A stretch of DNA of 64,000 nucleotides from Taxillus chinensis (taxonomy: Eukaryota > Streptophyta > Magnoliopsida > Santalales > Loranthaceae): assembly GCA_023512835.1 (NCBI GenBank), contig CM042088.1, positions 35,295,664 to 35,359,663 of the forward strand. Direction: 5' to 3'. Every line of letters starts with the position of its first letter. The first letter of the stretch is position 1. The position numbers and the translations under genes are program-made. The notes below the pieces were generated by a model, which did no database searches, was not told the origin of the DNA, and worked only from the letters and a program-made list of their open reading frames with translations. Shown piece by piece: positions 34,501 through 44,757 of this stretch.

Positions 34501-34651
34501 AATAATAATAATAATAATGATAAGAAACAGAGAAAGTGAGTGAGTCGGGCGTTCCCCTTTTGTTTCCCTTTGGATTTTACAAACGCGTAGGTCTTGCTTT
34601 AGGCTTGTCGGACCGACAGCGATCGGTGCCTGAATTTCTGGGACGTAGACG
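31571..34651. other. AT-rich spacer and upstream region of the 34.65-kb GRAS gene
   Basis: Low-complexity A-rich DNA at 32280-32760 and very AT-rich DNA elsewhere. No recognisable gene. 33930-34190 is of normal composition, with only short anonymous frames. An (AAT)n run lies at about 34500-34523. The last 130 bp before the ATG are the likely 5' UTR; no promoter element can be fixed. Confidence 0.5.
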
Positions 34652-36988
34652 ATGGATTCGCGTTTCGATGCTTATCGCAACAGCTTTAGGGCTTTCGGAT
34701 CGAACGATGAAACTGTCGTGTTCCTCAGTCCTCATCAACTCTCGCATTTCAGCAGCGGGCATAGCTTGAGGGACGGCCCCCTCGGTCTCGATCTCGATCG
34801 CGATCACAGCAGCTTCATGGACCTGCCTCCATTCGCGACGCCCCCGTTGGACGACCATGGTGAGGTCAGCCCGGATCCGCCGCCGTCGATTTCGACGACG
34901 CCGGAGGCTGGCTTTCCAGACAACGACGGCGATAACTTCGACGAGACTGTTTACAGGTACATCGGTCACATGCTCATGGAGGAGGAGATGGGAGAGAAGG
35001 AGTGTATGTTCCACGATCCGTTGGCCCTGCAAGCTGCCGAGAAATCGTTTTACGATGTCCTCTCCGGCGAAGACGGCGCCCAGCCCTCCTCCTCCTATCA
35101 TCTCGGTTCCGGCCAGACCCACAACGGTTCTTCGAGGAATGATAATTATAGAAGCAGTGCCAATTCTGGGTCATGTTCGTTGGAATCTGCTCCGGGGCAG
35201 ATTGGTGAACATGAGAAGGTAGGTTTCGATCCATATTTGTCGCAATTCCAAGTGCCCTCTGTGCTTTCTTATAATTGTGGTCGTGAATATGTCGTTGCTG
35301 CTGGAGCTGCACCGCAAATGCCTATCGTGTCTCAACAATCGCAATTGCCATGTTATGTGAGTGAACTTGGTTGTTCGAGTCCCACTCCTGGCGAGTGGGA
35401 GTCCTTTTCTAGTTCTAGACCAGGGTTAGAACAAGCTAGAAGTAGCAGATTGGTTCCTTGTGTAAATGGTTTCTTTATTGGTTCTGAGAAACATGAAGTT
35501 CCTCCAGGGTATGGGGGCTGCCATCCCGAGGGTTTGAACAGTGAGGAGTATTGGACCAGTGCTAGAAGAGGAGGGACTGGGAAGAATCGCACCAGGGAGG
35601 ATGAGGTGGGTTTAGAGGAGAGGAGCGGCAAACAATTGGCGGTTTGTGTGGAAGAGGACGGCTTATCTGAGATGTTTGATAGGGTTTTGCTTTGTCCTGG
35701 CCACAAGAATTCGGATGAGGGCAATGCTACCATCAGTACCATGCAGTCACAGACCGGAACAACCGGGTTTTTGGGGCAGGATCTGCTACCTTTCAAGTTT
35801 CATGTTGGGTTTACTGGTGCAAACATCCAGGAACAGGTGAGTAGTAGTGGGGTGGATTTGAAGAATCTTCTTCTCGTCTGTGCACGAGCTATATCTTCTG
35901 GTGATCGCAGGACTGCGGAGGATCTGTTGAGGCAGATTAGGCAGCACTCTTCTCCTTTTGGAGATGGATATCAGAGGTTTGCCCATTACTGTGCCAACGC
36001 TCTCATGGCTCGCGTGGATGGCACGGGGCCAAAATTTTATAGTTTTTGGGTTAAGAAGAAATCGGCTGTTGATGTGTTAAAAGCTTATCAGCTTTTTCTT
36101 TCCACCTGCCCATTCATAAGGTTCGCCATGTTTTTTGCGAACCACCACATTTTGAGTCTGAGCGAGAAAGCAAAAACACTGCATATTGTAGATTTCGGTA
36201 TCCTGTATGGTTTCCAATGGCCTATTCTTATCCAACGTCTTGCTGACAGAGCTGGTGGGCCTCCCAAGCTTCGTATTACTGGTATAGAGCTTCCTCAACC
36301 TGGTTTCCGACCAGAAGAAAAGGTTAAGGAGACAGGCCGTCGTCTTGCAATGTATTGTGAGCGTTTTAAAGTGCCATTTGAGTTTAACGCTATAGCACAG
36401 AAATGGGAATCCATTCGAGTTGAAGACCTCAGCATTAGGAAAGGTGAGACAGTTGTTGTGAATTGCCTAAACAGGTTTAAAAATCTTCTTGATGAGTCAG
36501 TTGTGGTGAAGTGTCCCAGGGCTGCTGTTTTAAACTTTGTTCGGGAGATAAATCCTGATATTTTTGTCCATTCTGTTGTTAATGGATCCTACAGTGCCCC
36601 CTTCTTTGTCACTCGGTTCCGGGAGGCATGTTTCCACTTTGCGGCGTTATATGATATGTTTGATGCTACTATACCACGCGAAAATCCGGACAGGTTGATG
36701 TTTGAGAGAGAATTTTATGGATGGGATGCCATGAACGTCATAGCATGTGAGGGTTCAGAAAGGATCGAGAGGCCAGAGACTTACAAGCAGTGGCAGGTCC
36801 GGAATTCAAAGGCTGGGTTCAGGCAAATCCCATTGAGCAAGGAGCTTGTGAAGAAGGTGAAGTCTATGGTGAAAGCTGGATACCACAAAGATTTTGTGGT
36901 TGATCAAGATGGCCATTGGTTGCTCCTCGGATGGAGGGGGCGAATTTTTAATGCTAGCTCCTGTTGGGTTCCTGCAGAACTGTCTTGA
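34652..36988 (+). CDS. GRAS transcription factor, LISCL (SCL14/SCL33-like) subfamily, 778 aa
   Basis: A complete intronless frame from ATG to TGA with the full LISCL layout. An acidic, Pro/Ser-rich N-terminus starts MDSRFDAYRNSFRAF. VYRYIGHMLMEEEM and ALQAAEKSFYDVLSGEDG (about 110-150) are the hallmark N-terminal motifs, followed by a variable linker. The GRAS domain starts at about residue 401: VDLKNLLLVCARAISSGDRR (leucine-rich I), LHIVDFGILYGFQWP (VHIID, about 510), PPKLRITGIELPQPGFRP, INPDIFVHSVVNGSYSAPFF, RFREACFHFAALYDMFD, NVIACEGSERIERPETYKQW and a C-terminal GHWLLLGWRGR...CWVP (SAW). Length and motifs match family norms. The product is expected to be a nuclear transcriptional coregulator; SCL14 in Arabidopsis works with TGA bZIP factors. 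It sits on the same strand as two relatives in the window, which indicates tandem duplication. Confidence 0.96.
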   Translation: MDSRFDAYRNSFRAFGSNDETVVFLSPHQLSHFSSGHSLRDGPLGLDLDRDHSSFMDLPPFATPPLDDHGEVSPDPPPSISTTPEAGFPDNDGDNFDETVYRYIGHMLMEEEMGEKECMFHDPLALQAAEKSFYDVLSGEDGAQPSSSYHLGSGQTHNGSSRNDNYRSSANSGSCSLESAPGQIGEHEKVGFDPYLSQFQVPSVLSYNCGREYVVAAGAAPQMPIVSQQSQLPCYVSELGCSSPTPGEWESFSSSRPGLEQARSSRLVPCVNGFFIGSEKHEVPPGYGGCHPEGLNSEEYWTSARRGGTGKNRTREDEVGLEERSGKQLAVCVEEDGLSEMFDRVLLCPGHKNSDEGNATISTMQSQTGTTGFLGQDLLPFKFHVGFTGANIQEQVSSSGVDLKNLLLVCARAISSGDRRTAEDLLRQIRQHSSPFGDGYQRFAHYCANALMARVDGTGPKFYSFWVKKKSAVDVLKAYQLFLSTCPFIRFAMFFANHHILSLSEKAKTLHIVDFGILYGFQWPILIQRLADRAGGPPKLRITGIELPQPGFRPEEKVKETGRRLAMYCERFKVPFEFNAIAQKWESIRVEDLSIRKGETVVVNCLNRFKNLLDESVVVKCPRAAVLNFVREINPDIFVHSVVNGSYSAPFFVTRFREACFHFAALYDMFDATIPRENPDRLMFEREFYGWDAMNVIACEGSERIERPETYKQWQVRNSKAGFRQIPLSKELVKKVKSMVKAGYHKDFVVDQDGHWLLLGWRGRIFNASSCWVPAELS

Positions 36989-37735
36989 GTGCCTGTTTTA
37001 GGATCTTTGAATTGGTGAACTGTCTTTTCAATTTTTTTTGATGGATAGATCATTGTAGTCATCTTCCTGCCTCGTTAATGGTTCAAATAACGTAGTTAGT
37101 GGTGCTGACTGATGAGTAAGGTGCATGTCCGCCTCCATTGTAAATTTATATCATGGCTTGCAACCTATACCTGCACATGTTGATGATACAATTGATTAAT
37201 TCCTTCTCCGCCACCCCCTCTTTAGAATAAAATTATTGTCGTTGATTGCTGTTCTTTCGTTCATTACTCATGATGTTGCATTTCCTGTTTTTTTTTCGTG
37301 TCAGTAAACATGTTTACTAAAGTTGAGTGGCCTAACTGTGGTGCTACGTTTGTTAAAACAATTTCCGAGGGCAATGTATTTTCTCGCATACGGTGTGTTA
37401 GTGCATAAGAGAGAGGGAAGGGACAAGCGTGTAAGAATTTTCTGTTGATTGTTTTTTTAGAATGCTGTAACAAATATCATTATATCGAAACAGTTTTAAA
37501 AGAACACATTTTCCTAAATAAATAAACACCCAAATTGCTAGAAAACATTTCACTAGAAACGAAGTGACATGGTTACTTGGGATTGACAAGGTGATGATTG
37601 CATCGCCTTTTACTTATACTCGCTTGTCTGTGCCCAGTGCTGTGTTTAAGTTCCAGCCATATATGCTAATTGAGGACCAGGATTATTGAGGATAGTATTA
37701 GCATTACCAAAACACCAAGATGATTAGTAGTACAT
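36989..37735. other. 3' flank of the GRAS gene, no gene seen
   Basis: The 3' UTR probably extends a few hundred bases; AGAATAAAATTATT at about 37224 may contain a polyadenylation signal. No coding sequence. Confidence 0.5.
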
Positions 37736-38060
37736 TTGTCCCCCAGGAGGGTAATTGGGAATTATTTAGCTGTTGGGATGGAGTCTTCTTTACCCCAAAC
37801 AGAGGAGGCTGGGTGTGCTGAAAACGTTTTGTGTAGTGGGAAGCTCCCAATGAGGGCACCTACAAAGCTTGATACAAATGGGTGTGTGAAAATTGAATAC
37901 CCGGCTTGGCCTCGCAGGCGGGAGCAGTCTTGTGTGTGACCATCATGGCAACTGGGTGGCTGGTTTTTGCGGAAGGAATGGGGTTAGGGAATGCAATTCG
38001 GGCGGAGCTATGGGCCGTTAAGAGAAAGTTTGGAATTCATATTTTGATTATGGATGATAG
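37736..38060 (+). pseudogene. RNase H-like (RVT_3 type) fragment, probably LINE-derived
   Basis: Across shifting frames the plus strand spells TKLDTNGCVK, AGAVLC, and GNAIRAELWAV. These are the signatures of the plant RNase H-like domain that ends many LINE polyproteins and occurs in related gene fragments. Aspartate (in LDTNG) and glutamate (in AELWA) catalytic positions are visible, but at least two frame changes break it. No reverse transcriptase lies upstream, so it is an isolated remnant. Confidence 0.6.
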
Positions 38061-38736
38061 AAAATATGCAAGAATACGAATGAAGTACTGTTTATTTTCT
38101 ATAAATTTAAAAGTGATTTATCTCCATGGCCCAGTAAAGCCCTGCCTTACCTGTCTAAACTAGAATCATTAGATGAAGCTTTGGTTCCAAAAGTTAATTT
38201 TAATTGAACAACTCGAAGTTGATTATGTGCTGTTTTCGGATTCACCTATTGTTGAAATGTGCAACCGCTTTTAACCCCCCGATTTCACCAATCTCTACTT
38301 CACCCACTGCTGAGACCAAGAGAGTGAAAGAGGAGTCTAATAAAAAAATATGAAAAAGACAATAAGACTGAGAGGACATCTTTTAAACAACATGAGTAAC
38401 TTTTTTTTTGATTTATTCATCACTCGCAAATCTGCCAAAGATATTTGAAGTATGCCGTAAAAGAAATATGGGGCTGATGATATAGGAAAAAAGGAAGTAT
38501 GTCATGGGAAAATAATTGCAAGTCTAGATGGTTGATGACCTACCAATCATGGACCAAGTGCATGCATATGAGAATCTTACTATTGATGTGCTCAATGATG
38601 GAATGAAAATGTGTAAAACTCTACACGTAAATGTCCTATTGGAAAAATCCCCACCATCCTAGCCATCCTAGAGTGACTACAGAACGTGTTTAAGCACAAG
38701 AAGAAGGATTTGAACTTGTAAGAGCTAATAAGCTAT

Positions 38737-39315
38737 TAGGGATGACAATGGGGTGGGTAGGGGCGGGTATTGGGTCACCCCGTCCCAAGGAAAAAATTAC
38801 CCATACCTGCCTTTGTCCCGGTGGGTATTAAATTTTTCGCCCCATCCCCGCCCTGCCGAGGCACGGGGCGGGGCGGGGATTCCCCATCTCACTCCAGTTA
38901 AAGCCCAGTCCAGCCCAGCCCGCCACCCCACCCGAGCCTAGCTCGCCGGTCCAAGGCACCCCGCCCGCCCGGCCCGCTAGCCGCCTGTGCGAAAAATCCT
39001 GGCAAAATATTTTGTCAAGATGAGAAATCGAACCCAGAACCTTCCCTGCGGGACGTGTATGCAGGCTGACCGATAGCTAACGGGGCGAAAGCTAATTGGG
39101 TAAACGAGGTGGGGATGCAGGGCAGGAATTTTTGGCGGGTATGGACGGGTATGCGGGGCGGGGCATGCTTGCCCCGTCCCCGCCCCATTACCCGGCGGGG
39201 CAAAAAATTGTTGCCCCGTACCTGCCCCGTTACCTGTTAAATTCAAAAAATACCCGCCCCATCGGGGCGGGTACGGGGCGGGTCAGGGCAGGTACGGGTT
39301 AAATTGCCATCCCTA
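38737..39315. mobile_element. hAT-type MITE with 8-bp target duplication, inserted in Copia gag
   Basis: 579 bp, TAGGGATGACAAT...ATTGCCATCCCTA, flanked exactly by TAAGCTAT (38729-38736 and 39316-39323). GC-rich subterminal words (GGGGCGGG and complements) face each other. The middle contains a tRNA-like segment. It belongs to the same terminal-sequence group as the MITEs at 23.1 and 31.2 kb. Confidence 0.9.
39021..39082 (-). repeat. tRNA-derived (SINE-head-like) segment inside the MITE
   Basis: On the minus strand TAGCTATCGGTCAGC resembles an A box, and about 44 nt later TGGGTTCGATTTC resembles a B box; this is the normal spacing in tRNA genes. There is no convincing acceptor stem or anticodon arm, so it is not called a tRNA gene. 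It could be a captured tRNA or SINE head. Confidence 0.45.
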
Positions 39316-39405
39316 TAAGCTATATGCGAATTGAAGAGGCCAAATGTCTTAAAGATAAGCAAAACTCTTTTTTTGTTAATGATCCTAAAGCTAACCTTGC
39401 CATTG

Positions 39406-39722
39406 TGACACATTATCTCCATCGAATTGGGTCGACTCTAGCTAGATCAAACACTTCATCAGCCGAGAGAAGAGGACTTAGTTATAGTTGTTTTCAAAAA
39501 TAAGTACTTCATCAACCGGGGGAAGAGGATTGGGTTTTGTAACTTTTCTTGAATTTTGTGTATCTCGTTGCGTTATTTTTTGTTGTTTATATTTTGCAAA
39601 TACTTAGTGGGCTTATAAATAACCAGTGGGATATGGAATAAAGTAGAGAAAAAAATAACTTCAGATCCCCTTTTTATCCCTGATATTCTCTTTCCCTCTT
39701 TTGTCCTTAACATTACGCATCA
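39406..39722 (+). repeat. 5' LTR of the Reina-like element
   Basis: 317 bp, TGACACATTATC to CGCATCA. It aligns along its length with 54224-54541, with many substitutions. Confidence 0.85.
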
Positions 39723-39724
39723 TT

Positions 39725-39736
39725 TGGTATCGAGCC
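39725..39736 (+). other. Primer-binding site (initiator tRNA-Met type)
   Basis: TGGTATCGAGCC lies two bases inside the 5' LTR. It is close to the common TGGTATCAGAGC of plant Ty3 elements, with a missing base. Confidence 0.75.
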
Positions 39737-39741
39737 GGTTC

Positions 39742-41917
39742 ATGGACACTCGAGCCAAGAGTAATGCTAAGTTTCACAATGAAGTAAGTGAAATCCTAGC
39801 TCGCTATGAATCTAATTTCAATCAAATCCATGGTACCCTCTAAACTATTTTGACAAAACTCCAGTCCGTAAGAGCATCACAAAACACCCTTGTCCGTTGA
39901 TAACCCATTTGCCCAGGTAGGACCCTCCCAAAGTCAACTAACTACCGATACCAACACTAACCTTGATGGGAATCGTAATAAGTATGACAACCAAGCCTGA
40001 GTGCATTTAAAGCTCTCATTTCTCAAATTCAATGGAGAATACCCAACTAGCTAAGTTTTTAAGGCTGAACAGTACTTTGATTTTAACAATATGGATCTTG
40101 ATCAGTAGGTCCAACTAGCCTCATTTCACCTTGAAGGAATAACTTTGTAGTGGCTCTGGTGGCTGACTAAGTTTAGATGGCCTTTGAACCGGAACGAATT
40201 AACCAAGGCCTTGTTGCTATGCTTCGGCCCTACCGACTATGAGGATTCCTCTGAAGCTTTTACCTGCCTCAAGTAAACTTCAACGGTTACTACCTATCAA
40301 GAAACCTTTGAGATGCTTTCACATTGGGTTGATGGATTACACGAGAGCTACCTGGTAGGCTACTTTCTTGCGGGACTACGAGATGAAATATGGCTGGATG
40401 TCAAACTCAAACAACCCCGCTCCTTAGCGGATGCCATTGGGGCTGCCTGCCTAATTGAAGAGTGAAATTCTATATAAAAAAAAGTATGTTTCCTTCCGTT
40501 CCCAAGTGGAGATCTCTACCCCACAATCTGCCCCGAACCGCACAAGAGAGTCCTTCGACCACCACCCACACCTAAGGTGGGACAGCAATCCACCAACAAC
40601 ATACCATTTTAGAGGCTTACCAGTCAAGAAGCACGTGAACAACGAGAAAAGGGGCCCTGCTACAACTGTGATGAGAAGTTTACACCTGGTCACTGTTGTC
40701 ACAAACCCCAATTATTTATGATTGAGGAATCGACCGTACTCAACCCAACCAGTGCGATAGACTCTCCTCTTGACGAGCTTGATATCATAGAATCTCTTCT
40801 AGAAATCTCCTTCCACACAATAGTTGGGGCGACACATCCTCAAACATTCTAAGTAGAAGGAAAATTACACAACAAGGAGGTGACAATCCTCATCGATGGT
40901 GGGAGCACCCATAACTTCCTTGACTAAGCCTTAGTCAAAAAGTTTGGGTTGCCTGTCACCCGTGATCAAAAACTGCAAGTCATGGTGGCTAATGGTGATA
41001 AAATAGATTGCAATGGAGATGCCTTGGCCTTACACTTCCCATTCAAGACTTCCTTATTTAGGTTGATTTTTATGTGTTACCCGTAGCAGCCTCTCAAGCA
41101 GTTTTAGGCATTTAGTGGTTGGCCACCCTTGGGCCAATTAAAACTAATTAAGATAAGCTCAACATGTCTTTCAAACAAAGAGAAAAACCCTATTTAATCC
41201 AAGGCCTTAAATGAACAACAATCACTGCTTTAAGCGAAAAAGAGTTGCTCTATTTTGGCCACACTACTTTGTTTTTCCGAATCAGTCCAGCTTTTGAAAC
41301 CACTCCGGGCGGTGAATACGCTGCTGATCTCGCCTAAGTTCTCACCGATTATGAGCATGTTTTTGTTGTGCCTCAAACCTTGCCAACGATTTTAACCCAT
41401 GATCATCACATTCCATTAAGATCAAACCATGGTCTTGTGAGTATCCGGTCGTACAGTTACATGTATTGCCAAAAAGCATAGATAAAGAAGCTGGTGAACG
41501 AGTTTCTTGATTCAGGATTAATCCACCCTAGTACAAGTCTATTCTCTTTACCAGTATTACTTGTGAAGAAATCCAATGGCAATTGGCGGTTCTGCATTGA
41601 CTACCGCACTCTTAATGAAATCACAATCAAGGATAAATATCCAATTCTGTCATCGACGAACTCCATGATAAATTACATAGCTCTAGGTATTTCTCCAAAC
41701 TCGAACTCCATGCCGGATATCATTAAATACGAGTTCTAGAGATTGATATCCACAAGATTGCCTTTCGAACACACAATGGACACTATGAATTTGTTGTGAT
41801 GCCTTTCGAGCTCACAAATGCCCTTGCCACCTTTTAGAGTTTGTTGAATGACTTGCTGTGACCCTACTTACGGAAGTTTGTTCTCATTTTCTTGATGATA
41901 TCTTGGCATGTAGCAAG
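39742..41917 (+). pseudogene. Reina-like gag, protease and first half of RT, degraded
   Basis: Gag starts at ATG 39742 (MDTRAKSNAKFHNEVSEILA) and meets a stop at about 39841. The protease active site is visible near 40890 as LIDGGSTHNFL. The RT starts around 41494 with LVKKSNGNWRFCIDYRTLNE and reaches FLDDIL near 41893, where a MITE interrupts it. Its continuation is at 42449-42474 and then at 52030. Stops and shifts occur throughout. Confidence 0.8.
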
Positions 41918-42448
41918 TAGGGTGAAAGCAGAATAAACCGAATAAACCGATGTTTATTTGGGCGGGTTGACTAACCTCTCAACCCGACCAAAAACCAAAT
42001 AAACCGATTAGATAAATAGTATAACCTACCTAAACCGACAGACGAACACTTTTGGATGAGAAATTTTCTCGACATGGTAAGAAATATAAAGATTTTATGA
42101 ATTAGAAGTGAAAGTTTATTTATTGCGGACTTCCTAAGTTTAATCTAAAGGTGTTTTTGATGACGATAATTTATTTAATTTGGTTTGTTGAGATTAAATA
42201 TGAGATTTCGTATTCTAGTTTGTATTGAAGTTGTAAATTTAAGTTGAGAAATTGGTGATGCTAGGATTGAGTAGAAAAACTGTTAACCCAATTTAACTCG
42301 ACATACCAACCGACCAAAAGCCGAATAAACAAAAAACCGAATAAACTGATTTGGGTGCGTTATGCAATCCTATCAACCCGATCGAAAACCAAAAATTCAG
42401 TTTAGCAAAGTGATGTAACCCACCCAAACCGATCGACGATCATCCCTA
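41918..42448. mobile_element. hAT-like MITE inserted in the Reina-like RT domain
   Basis: 531 bp between two halves of the RT motif region. It starts TAGGGTGAAAGC and ends GATCATCCCTA. The flanks GTAGCAAG and ACAGCAAG share six of eight bases, consistent with a decayed 8-bp duplication. The interior repeats AATAAACCGA and AACCCGACC words. Joining the flanks would resume the RT reading (SKGWEDHL), which supports these limits. Confidence 0.75.
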
Positions 42449-42800
42449 ACAGCAAGGGTTGGGAAGACCATCTTTGTAAAGACTCGTATTTGGGTAGTCT
42501 TGAGAGATAGTCATTCTATGGGAATGTAACTATCAGACGGTAGTGTAGCCGTCAATGTGAGCATTTTGACTGTACTTGGGCCCGATTCAAGTCGGGGCCC
42601 GTTTGACCTGATTGTTGACTTTTCGGGGTCTATTGGTTGACTTTGCGTTTGAGCGGTCATTTGAGTGTACTAATATCGTGTAGTATTGTGCTCGTCATTT
42701 CGAGCGTTTTGATCGTAGTTTGACTCAATTTGGAGTTCGGGACCTTGGAGGTTAATTATTGACTGGGTCAATGGTTGACTAAGTCAGTGACTGGCAAAAA

Positions 42801-42808
42801 TATAAATA
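42801..42808 (+). promoter_or_regulatory. TATA box of the Tekay-like LTR promoter
   Basis: TATAAATA in an otherwise GC-balanced LTR, conserved at 50116-50123 in the 3' LTR. It marks the probable U3/R region; transcription would start roughly 20-35 bases downstream. Confidence 0.6.
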
Positions 42809-42821
42809 GGGGAAAGAGAGC

Positions 42822-43912
42822 TTCCACGTTACGTTTTAGCATTTCGCATCTGCGTTGGAGAGCTTAAGAGAGAGAAAGAGAGAAGGAAGCTTGGAGGCCT
42901 TGGCGATTTGGGGCGTTTTGAGCTCGTTCAAGCATCAAGAATCATTCCAGGTAGGTGTTCCCTTGATTCTTCACCCTTTTCTTGCTGTTTTTTTTGGATT
43001 AACATGTAAGAATTTGATGAAATCATGCAAATTCGTGTTGAACCCTAGAAATTGGGGAAAAACCAATTTTGGGTTGAATCTTGTATTTAAATGCGTTCGA
43101 GGGGTAAGACGTGATTTAAAACCTAATATATAGTATTAGGTATGAGTTTTATGAGATTCCGGGTTGAATCCAGACGAGAAACAGGTGAAAAACGATGATG
43201 AACAAGAATCGTCGTGAATGGGTAGAGAAACGACCCGATGAGATCGACGGAAATTGAAAATTTCGAATCAGTATTTTCGAATCTCTTTTTCGAACCGCCT
43301 TCGACCCTCGAACCTACACTCGAACTACCTTCGAAGTACCCATGAACCGCCTTGAAACTCCCCTTCGAAGTACCTTCGAACCTTGAAACGACACTCGAAA
43401 ATTTCACATTCGACACCCGAAATTACACTACATCGAACCTACCTTCGAACCTTCGAAATCGCACATTCGAAATTTTCAATTTCAGTCGATCTCATCGGTC
43501 GTTTCTCTACCCGGTTCACGACGATTCATCGTTCATCATCGTTTTTCACTTGTTTCTCGTCTGGATTCAACCTGGAATCTCATAAAACTCATACCTAATA
43601 CTATATATTAGGTTTTAAATCACGTCTTACCCCTCGAACGCATTTAAATACAAGATTCAACCCAAAATTGGTTTTTCCCCAATTTCTAGGGTTCAACACG
43701 AATTTGCATGATTTCATCAAATTCTTACATGTTAATCCAAAAAAAAACAGCAAGAAAAGGGTGAAGAATCAAGGGAACACCTACCTGGAATGATTCTTGA
43801 TGCTTGAACGAGCTCAAAACGCCCCAAATCGCCAAGGCCTCCAAGCTTCCTTCTCTCTTTCTCTCTCTAAGCTCTCCAACGCAGATGCGAAATGCTAAAA
43901 CGTAACGTGGAA
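42822..43912. repeat. Palindrome with 447-bp arms inside the 5' LTR
   Basis: The left arm (42822-43269) and right arm (43466-43912) are almost perfect reverse complements. The loop of about 196 bp (43270-43465) is a TTCGAA/CTTCGAA array. The array and right arm together are the reverse complement of 3'-LTR sequence at about 50139-50800. Confidence 0.9.
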
Positions 43913-44283
43913 TCCCGAGACTAGTGGAGGACTTTCTTCCAAGAGGACGTGCCCACTCGATGTATGATGCGATCGTACTCGTATTCTGTATTGTGTATTG
44001 TATTATGTTTATATCCCGGACATGGGTCCGTGGACGATTGTATTTGCATACTGTTTGTGATGTGATGTCGGATGATTGTTTGACTTAATGTGTGCATGAT
44101 GATATATGGGAAAGTACAGGATTACCCTTGATGTATGATCGTACAGGGTTGCATATTTGAGACAAAGACCCGCGGTATAGTCTCTATTGGTGCTAGTCAC
44201 CAACCCCTTGACCTTTCGGGTGCGGGCAAGGGGAAGTCATGTACCCGGTTCCGGGTTCCCTGGAATTCGGGGGCGTGACAAGT

Positions 44284-44294
44284 TGGTATCGAGC
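44284..44294 (+). other. Primer-binding site (initiator tRNA-Met type)
   Basis: TGGTATCGAGC, three bases after the 5' LTR. The same variant appears in the Reina-like element. Confidence 0.75.
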
Positions 44295-44757
44295 ATGGTC
44301 TAGTGGACCTAGGTTAGTGAGGGGTGGTTAATTGATTCCATGTGACTTGGAAAAGCGTAGGGAGGGCGCCCGATCAACGCAGTCTTTACATGTATTCTAG
44401 GTTATGTTGGTGTCGGTTAGATCATCCTAGGAGCATACATAGGGTGCATTGCTAGTGGTATGATTGTGTGCATATAGGGCACTAGATTGTCTTTGTGTGT
44501 GATGTGCTCGTATGTGGTGCCGGGATGGCACGTGGCCGTGAGAGCCAGGATTGGATGTGGTGTACCCTATGGGGTGACACGATGCTATATGCATGGTTGT
44601 GGACCTACGGGTCATGTGGTGTACCCTGATGGGGGACACGATGCTATATGCATGGTATGGACCTACGGGTCGTGTGGTGAGAACCTACAAGTCGGTTGTG
44701 CCTTTGATGGTTGTTTGTGCTATTGATCGTTTGTTGTTTGTTGTTGTGGCCGGTGTG

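Larger units (their letters stand above)
38195..39400 (+). pseudogene. Copia gag, 5' part, degraded
   Basis: Recognisable in pieces: EQLEVDYVLFSD (about 38206), MDQVHAYENLTIDVLNDGMKM (about 38550-38612) and, after the MITE, KCLKDKQNSFF (about 39348). This is the UBN2-type gag of plant Copia elements. Several stops and shifts are present. The reading is interrupted by the MITE at 38737-39315 and cut at 39405 by the Reina-like element. Confidence 0.7.
42475..44280 (+). repeat. 5' LTR of the Tekay-like element, internally rearranged
   Basis: It begins TGTAAAGACTCG and ends GGGGGCGTGACA. It matches the 3' LTR up to about 43269 and again from about 43913 to the end. The segment between (43270-43912) is an inverted copy of LTR sequence and stands where the 3' LTR has about 1.1 kb of other sequence. 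Confidence 0.9.

Noticed and set aside
34577..35122. 181-aa minus-strand ORF opposite the start of the 34.65-kb GRAS gene
   Set aside because: Arg-rich shadow of the Pro/Ser/Asp-rich GRAS N-terminus.
39021..39082. Possible tRNA gene
   Set aside because: A/B-box resemblance only; no acceptor stem or clear anticodon loop, and located inside a MITE.
43123..43598. ORFs of 70-97 aa in the Tekay-like 5' LTR
   Set aside because: Translations of the TTCGAA array and its inverted copy; equivalent ORFs appear mirrored at 50450-50714.
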